Assembly (NCBI GenBank): GCA_044370655.1
Contig: JBILVD010000067.1
Coordinates: 1 to 6,001, forward strand
Reading direction: 5' to 3'
Length of the DNA: 6,001 nt
DNA from: CAZFPN01 sp044370655
Lineage (GTDB): Bacteria > Pseudomonadota > Alphaproteobacteria > Rickettsiales > Deianiraeaceae
The position numbers were made by a program, and so were the translations under genes. Shown here in pieces: positions 1 to 5,972 of the stretch. Under the pieces are notes generated by a model, which worked only from the letters and a program-made list of their open reading frames with translations, did no database searches and was not told the DNA's origin. Each line of letters starts with the position of its first letter. Positions within the stretch are counted from its first letter, which is position 1.

Positions 1-8
1 TAAAAGAT

Positions 9-165
9 TTAACTAAAGATATCTCTACTTTTGTAACTATATGCTTTTATTGTAATTTCTCTATCATATTTTTTTATCTTTTCTTCCCTTTCTTTTCTTC
101 CCTTTCATAAATCCATTCTTCACTATTCTTTTTCTACCACAAAACCTACATTCTTTTATAAACAA
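9..165 (-). pseudogene. Decayed insertion-sequence transposase, N-terminal zinc-ribbon/HTH remnant
   Basis: Minus-strand translation from 165 gives LFIKE followed by CRFCGRKRIVKNGFMKGK and then a Lys/Arg-rich run, ending at TGA (66-64). The CxxC, the VKNG and the GK-x-R spacing match the N-terminal zinc ribbon of IS1/InsA-like and related transposases, where the usual form is CPxCGS..IVKNG...GKQRYKCKDC. The second Cys pair is missing and is replaced by a basic stretch made by a 14-bp tandem duplication. A one-base shift in a 7-base A run (69-75) opens a second frame from 68 that reads YDREITIKAYSYKSRDIFS. This resembles the helix-turn-helix that follows in these proteins, and it stops at TAA (11-9). 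There is no plausible start codon: an in-frame TAA lies just upstream at 168-166. I infer a dead fragment that probably continues past the left edge. The exact IS family is not settled, and the assignment rests on motif resemblance only. Confidence 0.55.
78..105. repeat. Perfect 14-bp tandem duplication
   Basis: The plus-strand unit CTTTTCTTCCCTTT occurs twice back to back (78-91 and 92-105) without mismatch. It lies inside the transposase remnant, where it encodes the basic run after the GK motif and displaces the expected second cysteine pair. As 14 is not a multiple of 3, gaining a copy would itself shift the frame. It looks like replication slippage in a sequence no longer under selection. 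Confidence 0.85.
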
Positions 166-246
166 TTATATCATGTTAATGTCTATAATGATTTAGCAAG
201 TCCTTGGAATTTTCTATTTTCTGCGTCATTACAAAGCCCCCTTTTT

Positions 247-343
247 ATTTCTAAGAAAAATGAAGCTTTTCATATAAATACCAGGCTATACTAATAACAA
301 TAATTATATTTAATAAAGAAGACTAAAAATATCAAGTATTTTT
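247..343 (-). repeat. Diverged dispersed element, left copy (inverted relative to 5881-5972)
   Basis: Read on the minus strand, 343-324 (AAAAATACTTGATATTTTTA) matches 5881-5900 on the plus strand at 18 of 20 positions. The segment 274-247 (TATGAAAAGC, three variable bases, then ATTTTTCTTAGAAAT) matches 5945-5972 at 26 of 28. The linker is 49 nt here and 44 nt in the other copy and is only loosely similar. The CTTGATA could serve as a -35 box, but the nearest TATAAT (308-303) is 21 nt away, which is too far for a normal promoter. Inside it, a 14-codon frame (273-229) reads MKSFIFLRNKKGAL before TAA, with no ribosome binding site. It may be a mobile intergenic repeat, a small RNA or peptide unit, or the end of an insertion element whose transposase remnant lies further along the same strand. 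Confidence 0.6.
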
Positions 344-376
344 GAAATTGTATTAAAGGTTAAAAATTTTCACGCC

Positions 377-2938
377 CTACTTCCGCAGTGCAAACTTCAA
401 TCCTTCACCTTCCTTAGCTGTGATATTTATTTTTGAATTTGGAGAAATTTTGCCTGCTATCATCTGGTTTGCAAGGAAGTTCTCCACCTCACTTTGAATT
501 ACTCTTTTTAGAGGTCTCGCTCCGAAAATCTCATCAAAGCCTTTATTTGCAAGATACTCCTTAGCGGATATATCAAAATTAACCTCAATTTTATTTGCCT
601 CTAGCCTCTTTTGAAGCCTCTTAAGTTGAATTTCTGTAATTCCAAGCATATTTTCAAGACGAAGGCGGTTAAAAATCACGATTTCATCAATTCTATTTAT
701 GAATTCTGGTTTAAAGAAGTTCTGCACGGCTGTCATTATCTTTTGCGCATCGTTTGCTTCTTTGCTTGAAATGTGAGAAGCTCCTAAATTTGATGTCATT
801 ATAACAATTGTATTTGTGAAATTCACGGTTCTTCCTTGACTGTCCGTGAGCCTTCCGTCATCTAAAACTTGAAGGAGGAGGTTGAATATATCAGGGTGTG
901 CCTTCTCCACCTCGTCAAAAAGCACTATTTGATAAGGACGACGCCTCACACTTTCCGTCAAAATTCCGCCCTCTTCATAGCCCACATATCCGGGAGGGGA
1001 GCCAATTAACTTTGAAACGGCGTGCTTTTCCATATATTCACTCATGTCAAGGCGGAGAATTGCCCTTTCGTCATCAAACAAAAAGCTTGCGAGAGTTTTG
1101 CAAACTTCGGTCTTCCCAACTCCCGTAGGACCTAAAAATAAGAATGAACCTGTTGGTTTGTTTGGGTCTGCAAGCCCTGTTCGTGAGCGTTTTATTGCAT
1201 TTGCAACGGCTTTTATTGCGGTGTCCTGCCCTACGACTCTCTCTTTTAATTTCTCTTCAATTTGGCTTAACTTTTGTATCTCACTTGCCATCATTTTGTC
1301 TACAGGAATGCCTGTAATACGGGATATAACAAGGGCGATTGTGTCGGGTGAAACCTCTTCTTTTAAGATATGCCCCATTGAGTTTTCTTCCATTTGCTTT
1401 AATTCAATTTGAACTTTTGGAATGAGGTCGTAGGTTACCTCCCCCGCTCTTGCGAGATTTCCCTCCCTCTGTGCTTTTAACGCCTCCTGTTTTAACTCGT
1501 CTATCTGCTTTTTTAACTCGTTGATTTTTGCAATTCCTCCCTTTTCTGCCTGCCATTTTGAGGTTAAGTCTAGATTTTCTTTCTCTAGTTTGATTAGCAG
1601 GGTTTCCAACTCTTTCAGTCTATTCAGACTAAAATCGTCGTTTTCCTTTTTTAAAGCCTCTTTTTCAATTTTGAGTTGCAAAATTTGTCTGTCAAGCTTG
1701 TCAATCGCCTCGGGTTTTGAGTCTATCTGGGTTTTGATGTGGCTTGCGGCTTCGTCCATCACATCAATTGCTTTATCTGGTAAAAATCTATCTGTTATAT
1801 ACTTCTCGGAGAGTTTTACGGCGGAGATTATTGCAGGGTCGGATATTCTAATTCCGTGATGCATTTCATATTTTTCTTTAATCCCTCTAAGAATGGAGAT
1901 TGCGTCTTCCTCACTTGGCTCACCGATGTATACAGATTGAAACCTCCTCGCTAGTGCTGGGTCCTTTTCTATATACTTCCTGTATTCATCAAGGGTTGTA
2001 GCCCCCATACATCTTATCGTACCTCTTGCTAGTGCGGGTTTTAGTAGGTTTGAAGCGTCCATACTTCCGCTTGTAGCTCCTGCTCCAACTAAAATATGGA
2101 GCTCATCTATGAAGAGTATGATTTTACCATCGCTGTTTTCCACCTCGTTGATAACCGCCTTGAAGCGCTCTTCAAACTCTCCACGATATTTAGAGCCTGC
2201 AACAATTGCTCCCATGTCAAGTTCGTAAACTTCCTTATCTTTTAGAGTTTCTGGCACATCATTTGCAATAATTCTAAGTGCAAGCCCTTCTGCAATTGCC
2301 GTTTTTCCCACTCCCGGTTCACCAATTAAAACCGGATTATTTTTTGTCCTTCTTGCTAAAACTTGAATAACACGACGAATTTCCTCATCTCTTCCAACGA
2401 TAGGGTCAATTTTGCCAGACTTCGCTCTCTCCGTTAAATTTCTCGCAAATTTTTTTAACGCTTGGTATGTGTTTTCCGCTTCTTTGCTTTGGGCAGACTT
2501 ACCAGCTCTTATCGTCTCTATTGCTTGCTTTAGGTTTGCAAGGCTTAAAATTCCGCAAGCCTTTATTGCCTCTGAAAGTGGGCTAGAGATAAACATCATA
2601 GCATAAAATAGCATTTCTGTCGTGATGAAGGCATCCCCAAATTGCTTCATTAAATTGCCTGCTTCCGAAATCACCTTGTTAAGCTCGGATGAAAGATAGG
2701 GCTTTCCCATTCCTTCACCACTTACTTGAGGCTTTTTTGATAGCAATTCCGTATTTTTTGCTTTTAAAATATCTCCATTTCCGCCTGCTATTGCAATTAA
2801 ATTCCTGACTAATCTTTCTGTGTCGTTTAACATCGCTTCCATTAAATGCTCACCTCCAATTTGTTGATGCCCCCTTGAAGATGCAATCACAACCGCCTCA
2901 TTCATAAGGGAGGTTGCCTTTTCTGTGAAGTTATCCAT
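377..2938 (-). CDS. clpB: ATP-dependent disaggregase ClpB (Hsp100)
   Basis: Cytosolic hexameric AAA+ chaperone that, with DnaK/DnaJ/GrpE, threads aggregated proteins through its pore to rescue them after heat or other stress. The 853 residues are close to E. coli ClpB (857), and all expected parts are present. They are the N domain (about 1-145) with the typical opening MDNFTEKA; NBD1 with Walker A GEPGVGKT (206-213), pore-loop Tyr251 in KYRGEF, Walker B ILFIDE (274-279) and Arg fingers 331-332; and the coiled-coil M domain (about 400-525) with the conserved Tyr503. NBD2 has Walker A GPTGVGKT (603-610), pore loop GYVG (650-653), Walker B IVLFDE (671-676), sensor-1 Asn717, Arg finger 749 and the sensor-2 motif GARPLKR (806-812). 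The long M domain separates it from ClpA, ClpC and ClpX. The ATG at 2938 matches family N-termini, though no Shine-Dalgarno precedes it. No internal start for a short ClpB form is apparent. It is the last gene of the minus-strand group, 68 nt after the acyltransferase. No RpoH-type -10 (CCCCAT-like) is visible upstream. Confidence 0.98.
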   Translation of the reverse strand: MDNFTEKATSLMNEAVVIASSRGHQQIGGEHLMEAMLNDTERLVRNLIAIAGGNGDILKAKNTELLSKKPQVSGEGMGKPYLSSELNKVISEAGNLMKQFGDAFITTEMLFYAMMFISSPLSEAIKACGILSLANLKQAIETIRAGKSAQSKEAENTYQALKKFARNLTERAKSGKIDPIVGRDEEIRRVIQVLARRTKNNPVLIGEPGVGKTAIAEGLALRIIANDVPETLKDKEVYELDMGAIVAGSKYRGEFEERFKAVINEVENSDGKIILFIDELHILVGAGATSGSMDASNLLKPALARGTIRCMGATTLDEYRKYIEKDPALARRFQSVYIGEPSEEDAISILRGIKEKYEMHHGIRISDPAIISAVKLSEKYITDRFLPDKAIDVMDEAASHIKTQIDSKPEAIDKLDRQILQLKIEKEALKKENDDFSLNRLKELETLLIKLEKENLDLTSKWQAEKGGIAKINELKKQIDELKQEALKAQREGNLARAGEVTYDLIPKVQIELKQMEENSMGHILKEEVSPDTIALVISRITGIPVDKMMASEIQKLSQIEEKLKERVVGQDTAIKAVANAIKRSRTGLADPNKPTGSFLFLGPTGVGKTEVCKTLASFLFDDERAILRLDMSEYMEKHAVSKLIGSPPGYVGYEEGGILTESVRRRPYQIVLFDEVEKAHPDIFNLLLQVLDDGRLTDSQGRTVNFTNTIVIMTSNLGASHISSKEANDAQKIMTAVQNFFKPEFINRIDEIVIFNRLRLENMLGITEIQLKRLQKRLEANKIEVNFDISAKEYLANKGFDEIFGARPLKRVIQSEVENFLANQMIAGKISPNSKINITAKEGEGLKFALRK

Positions 2939-2958
2939 ACTAGATTTAATTGTTTATA

Positions 2959-2964
2959 ATTATA
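2959..2964 (-). promoter_or_regulatory. Candidate -10 box for clpB in the 68-nt intergenic gap
   Basis: The gap 2939-3006 is almost pure A/T near clpB. On the minus strand it contains a perfect TATAAT (2964-2959), about 20 nt before the ATG, which would give a very short leader. No good -35 lies at 16-18 nt (ATCAAA-like at best). The box sits within a perfect AT-only palindrome with 7-bp arms and a one-base centre (2958-2972), AATTATA-A-TATAATT. That could be an operator or chance in AT-rich DNA. No hairpin terminator for the upstream acyltransferase is visible, so readthrough into clpB is also possible. Confidence 0.25.
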
Positions 2965-3006
2965 ATATAATTCAAAATTTTTGATTTTTAAAGAGGTTGG
3001 TGAAAA

Positions 3007-4065
3007 TTATTTTTTAATCCAATTTGTAATAATTTTTTTTCTCAATGGCTCTTCAAAAAAAGTATAGACAGTAAAGGCGAATATTAAGTTCAAAATTAAC
3101 GAAGTCAAGCTTGCAATGTAAGGGTTTTGAAAAATTATTTTTGAAATAGAAATTGCAATACTTTGAAATAGAAAAAACGAGTAACTAACATCCCCCAGTT
3201 TAACCAAATATCTATTTTGTAAAAATTTTGCTTTTGAATTTTCGAAAGAAAAAATCAATAAACCAAAAAAAATAGCATGAAAAAATTGCAATCCGTTATA
3301 TTTCCAAATACCACTAGAAAAGAAATTCATCGTTAAGCAATAAATAACAAAAAAAATAGATAGTGGGTTTTTGGCAATAGAAGGTAATTTTGCTAATTGA
3401 CCTTCGTTTCTTAATTTGCAAAATGCAATTCCAATCAAAAATTCGCTTATTCTATAAATTGGGTTTGAATACAAATGATAGCTTGCAAAGTGATTATCGT
3501 TGAAAAATGACAGAATTGTGTTTATATTTATACAAAGTAAAAAAATAGATGCAAATATTAATAGACATTTTCCACTACAAGATTTTTCATGCACCATAAT
3601 AAAAGGAAAGCATAGATAAAAGAACGCCTCAACAGAAATTGACCAAGAATTTCGGTTAAATAACACATAAGAATAAGATTTTTGAAAAGCTTGTATTAAG
3701 AAGATGTCATTTAATATATATAAAACCCAGTCTTTAAATGTTAAAGATGACTTTAAAACCAACACGGCAAAAATAGTAAAAATTATACTTGCAAGAATGT
3801 ATGTCGGATAAATTTTTGCGAACCTTTTTATCCAGTAAATACGGAATTCGGAGGCGTTTTTAAAGTTATTTTGTGAATATACGTGATGCATTATATACCC
3901 TGAAAGCACAAAAAATGCAGACATAAAAGTTGCCCCATTTAGCAAAAATATATCAAATATCTCAATAGTAATATCTAATGCTAAACCTACTTTAAGGTGA
4001 AAAAGAAAAACTACAAAGGCGATTAAAAATCTTAAAATTGCTATTTGTTTTATTGCGTTAACCAT
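3007..4065 (-). CDS. Acyltransferase-3 family integral membrane acyltransferase
   Basis: Polytopic inner-membrane enzyme of the acyltransferase-3 family (OafA/OafB, ExoZ, NodX type). These move acetyl or other acyl groups onto surface sugars such as LPS O-antigen, capsule or exopolysaccharide. Numbering from the ATG at 4065 (352 residues), the family R-x10-H motif is present as Arg12 and His23. It is followed by FFVLSGY (51-57), KRFAKIYP (70-77, in place of the usual RRxxRIYP), NSWSISVE (139-146) and, near the C-terminus, LGDVSYSFFLFQ (290-301) and FFEEPLR (336-342). Gln301 stands where His is common. About ten hydrophobic segments span the protein, with no added SGNH domain. A TTG start at 4101 would add 12 residues read from within rne. 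I prefer the ATG because it has a Shine-Dalgarno (AAGGAAG, 4082-4076) and lies 7 nt after the rne stop. The gene is much more AT-rich than its neighbours, suggesting horizontal gain. The substrate is unknown. Confidence 0.9.
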   Translation of the reverse strand: MVNAIKQIAILRFLIAFVVFLFHLKVGLALDITIEIFDIFLLNGATFMSAFFVLSGYIMHHVYSQNNFKNASEFRIYWIKRFAKIYPTYILASIIFTIFAVLVLKSSLTFKDWVLYILNDIFLIQAFQKSYSYVLFNRNSWSISVEAFFYLCFPFIMVHEKSCSGKCLLIFASIFLLCININTILSFFNDNHFASYHLYSNPIYRISEFLIGIAFCKLRNEGQLAKLPSIAKNPLSIFFVIYCLTMNFFSSGIWKYNGLQFFHAIFFGLLIFSFENSKAKFLQNRYLVKLGDVSYSFFLFQSIAISISKIIFQNPYIASLTSLILNLIFAFTVYTFFEEPLRKKIITNWIKK

Positions 4066-4072
4066 ATTAAAC

Positions 4073-5764
4073 TTACTTCCTTCTGCCAAAAATTTTTTCA
4101 AGAAGAGATTGTTTTTGCTTTGTTTCTCTTATTTCTTCTTTGATTTCTTTAGTAAGAGATTTGGAGTAGGAGTTATCTTCCCCACTAAATTCTGTTAAAT
4201 GTCCATACTCCACTCTAAAACCTTCAGGCTTTAAGTTGTTATCTATATAAAAAACAAATTTTGTGCTATATCTTTTTTCAAGAAGTGCGATAAGTTTGCG
4301 TTTGAAATTTGTGATGTGAACAAGAACGCCGTCTTGCAAGTAAATTGCCGTATGCTTGCCAAATTTTGCCTTACTTGAAAGAAGTTGAGAAGCAAGACCA
4401 CGCATAACATTCATTGCTGTGTATTCAGGAGACTTTACAAATCCACTTCCTCCACAAGAATAGCACACAACACCTGATGCTTCAAACATGCTTTGGTCTG
4501 TCCTTTGACGTGAGAGTTCTAGTAATCCGAATTGACTAATTCTGCCAATATGCACCCTTGCTTTATCCTTTACTAAATGTTGCTTGATTTCGTTTTCAAT
4601 TAATATACGATTACTAACTTTAACCATATCAATAAAGTCAACAACTATAAGCCCTGCAAGCTTTCTAAGCCTAAGCTGTTTTGCAATTTCCTTAGAAGCC
4701 TCTAGGTTTGTTTTAACTGCCGTTTCTTCAATGTTGTTCGCACTTGTCACCTTTCCCGAATTCACGTCTATAGAAACAAGAGCTTCTGTTTGTTGGATTA
4801 TTAAATAAGCTCCTGATGGCATTTCAACTTTTGGCAAAAGAAGGGAGGTTATTTGATTTTCTACATTAAATTTTGTGAATATTGGAGTTTTTCCTATATA
4901 GTTGATGATTTTTATATCCCCTCCATAACCTAAGTTTTTGGCAAAATTGTTGACATCGTTGAAGATTTCCTCCCCCTCAACCACAATTTCCTTCACGTTA
5001 GGGTCGCAGTAGTCTCTAAGAACTTTTTTGATTATACTTTCTTCGCTGTGAATAAATGCAGGGGCTTCACTTTTTACTGTTTTTTCACGCACGTTATTCC
5101 AAAGAGAAGCTAGGTAGTTGTAGTCTTTTAACAATTCTTCTCTACTTTTACCTTCCGCTGCCGTCCTTACTACAATCCCTGACGATTTTGCAAGCCCAAA
5201 TGAATTCACAACTTCTCTAATACGCCCCCTTTCTTGCACGTCTGATATTTTTTTTGAAATACCGATTTTTTTTGGGCTGTTTGTCATTAAAACAAAGTAT
5301 CTACCAGGAAATGAGAGGTATGTTGTAAGGCTTACTCCCTTATTCCCCCTTTCTTCTTTAATAACTTGCACGAGAAGGAGTTGGTCTTTTTTGATAACCT
5401 CTCCAATGTTGTAAGATTTATAAAGAGAATTTAGCTTACTCTCCATGCCTCTTGTGTTGTCGTCCTCATCTTTTTCATTTAAAGAGCTTATCTCTCTCAT
5501 AAAACGCTCTTTATCTTCTTTTGGAATTTGGAAGTAATCCGGGTGAATTTCCGCAAAGGATAAAAAGCCGTTTTTCTCCCCTCCATAGTCTATAAATGCG
5601 GCTTGAAGGGAGTTTTCTACTCTTGAAACTTTGGCAAGATATATGTTGCCTCTTGTACTTTCTTTTTCACTTGTTTCAAATTCAAAATCTTCAAGTTCGT
5701 TTTCGTTTAAAAGTGCCACTCTTATGTTATTTTGGTAAAGACCATCGATTAAAATTTTTTTCAT
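4073..5764 (-). CDS. rne: Ribonuclease E/G, catalytic core form (alphaproteobacterial RNase E)
   Basis: Single-strand-specific, Mg-dependent endoribonuclease that starts mRNA decay and matures rRNA and tRNA precursors. In the 563 residues, an RNase H-like segment opens the protein (MKKILIDGLYQNNIRVALL). It is followed by an S1 RNA-binding domain (about 36-148) enlarged by an alphaproteobacterial-type insertion after AEIHPDYFQIP (71-81), then the 5'-sensor region (about 150-250). The DNase I-like catalytic part has SIDVNSG with Asp333 and Asn335, and VVDFIDM with Asp376. These equal E. coli Asp303, Asn305 and Asp346 with a constant offset of 30. The Zn-link Cys434 and Cys437 (CYSCGGSG) keep the same offset from Cys404/Cys407. 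The small dimerisation domain ends near residue 525. The long disordered degradosome scaffold of E. coli RNase E (1061 residues) is absent. Only a charged tail remains, ending SLLEKIFGRRK, perhaps a short amphipathic helix. RNase G is the alternative name, but the S1 insertion favours RNase E. The ATG at 5764 fits family starts and has no Shine-Dalgarno. Confidence 0.95.
   Translation of the reverse strand: MKKILIDGLYQNNIRVALLNENELEDFEFETSEKESTRGNIYLAKVSRVENSLQAAFIDYGGEKNGFLSFAEIHPDYFQIPKEDKERFMREISSLNEKDEDDNTRGMESKLNSLYKSYNIGEVIKKDQLLLVQVIKEERGNKGVSLTTYLSFPGRYFVLMTNSPKKIGISKKISDVQERGRIREVVNSFGLAKSSGIVVRTAAEGKSREELLKDYNYLASLWNNVREKTVKSEAPAFIHSEESIIKKVLRDYCDPNVKEIVVEGEEIFNDVNNFAKNLGYGGDIKIINYIGKTPIFTKFNVENQITSLLLPKVEMPSGAYLIIQQTEALVSIDVNSGKVTSANNIEETAVKTNLEASKEIAKQLRLRKLAGLIVVDFIDMVKVSNRILIENEIKQHLVKDKARVHIGRISQFGLLELSRQRTDQSMFEASGVVCYSCGGSGFVKSPEYTAMNVMRGLASQLLSSKAKFGKHTAIYLQDGVLVHITNFKRKLIALLEKRYSTKFVFYIDNNLKPEGFRVEYGHLTEFSGEDNSYSKSLTKEIKEEIRETKQKQSLLEKIFGRRK
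4076..4082 (-). promoter_or_regulatory. Shine-Dalgarno of the acyltransferase, inside the end of rne
   Basis: AAGGAAG on the minus strand (4082-4076) lies 10 nt before the ATG at 4065 and overlaps the last two sense codons of rne (Arg-Lys), directly before its TAA. This decides for the ATG over the upstream TTG at 4101. It also implies coupling: ribosomes finishing rne sit on the acyltransferase start site. Confidence 0.6.
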
Positions 5765-5784
5765 ATGTATACGAATTTTGTTTT

Positions 5785-5798
5785 GGCTAACTTTAGCC
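5785..5798 (-). promoter_or_regulatory. Small perfect hairpin in the rne leader
   Basis: GGCTAA-CT-TTAGCC on the plus strand is a perfect 6-bp inverted repeat; with a 4-nt loop it is a 5-bp stem. In the rne transcript it would form about 20 nt before the AUG, followed by an A-rich stretch, in an otherwise unstructured A/U leader. RNase E is known to control its own mRNA through leader hairpins in E. coli, so an autoregulatory role is possible, but this is inference. On the plus strand the same hairpin precedes a T-rich run and could instead act as a weak terminator. Confidence 0.35.
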
Positions 5799-5842
5799 TT
5801 TATTTTTCTTTTTGTTTATTTTTTGAAGCAATTTTTTATTTT

Positions 5843-5848
5843 TGTCAA
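5843..5848 (-). promoter_or_regulatory. Candidate -35 box for rne
   Basis: On the minus strand GCTTGACA contains a consensus TTGACA (5848-5843) in the CTTGAC form common in alphaproteobacteria, about 80 nt before the rne ATG. No convincing -10 follows at 16-18 nt: the bases there read CAAAAA-like, sharing three of six positions with TATAAT. The start point is therefore uncertain, but this is the best promoter-like element upstream of the gene group. Confidence 0.35.
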
Positions 5849-5880
5849 GCCCTGATTTGTAAAAAATAAAATAAGTTTAT

Positions 5881-5972
5881 AAAAATACTTGACTTTTTTA
5901 ATATTACTCATTATGAATACGCTATCTAATATTTTTATTATTTTTATGAAAAGCCTAATTTTTCTTAGAAAT
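5881..5972 (+). repeat. Diverged dispersed element, right copy (inverted relative to 247-343)
   Basis: The plus strand starts with AAAAATACTTGACTTTTTTA (5881-5900; 18/20 with the left copy). After a 44-nt linker comes TATGAAAAGC-CTA-ATTTTTCTTAGAAAT (5945-5972; 26/28 with the left copy), after which the copies diverge. Here the CTTGACT box (TTGACT 5889-5894) has a possible -10, TATGAA (5912-5917), at exactly 17 nt, so this copy could be transcribed rightward, divergent from rne. From ATG 5946 a 17-codon frame reads MKSLIFLRNFTKNFSFI and stops at 5999; an in-frame ATG at 5913 would extend it to 28 residues. No Shine-Dalgarno is present and the peptide is unlike anything I recognise. Whether the element continues beyond the window cannot be seen. 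Confidence 0.6.

Noticed and set aside
178..231. A 17-codon minus-strand frame MTQKIENSKDLLNHYRH starting at a TAATG junction after the left micro-frame
   Set aside because: Too short to judge, no counterpart in the right repeat copy and no known family. Left unannotated.
231..270. Possible clpB terminator using AAAGC ... GCTTT around 231-269
   Set aside because: Only a 5-bp stem with a loop of more than 25 nt, so not a credible intrinsic terminator. No other hairpin plus T run was seen after clpB.
229..273. Resemblance of MKSFIFLRNKKGAL to the start of Flp pilins (FLxDxxGAT...)
   Set aside because: The match is a few residues, the frame stops at once and the pilin hydrophobic core is absent; coincidence is more likely.
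1..376. tRNA or other structured RNA gene in the left flank
   Set aside because: No T-arm-like GTTCRAnYC or acceptor pairing was found on either strand.
1044..1412. Plus-strand open frames within clpB (898-1128, 1044-1412, 1521-1859, 2412-2606)
   Set aside because: They lie opposite a fully conserved clpB, encode no recognisable family and are shadows of its codon bias.
4066..4101. TTG start at 4101 for the acyltransferase, overlapping rne by 29 nt
   Set aside because: The extra 12 residues are outside the family core and have no ribosome binding site. The ATG at 4065 has one and sits just after the rne stop.
4584..4808. Plus-strand open frames opposite rne (4584-4808, 5596-5790)
   Set aside because: They are antisense to the conserved catalytic and N-terminal parts of RNase E, with no start signals or family resemblance.
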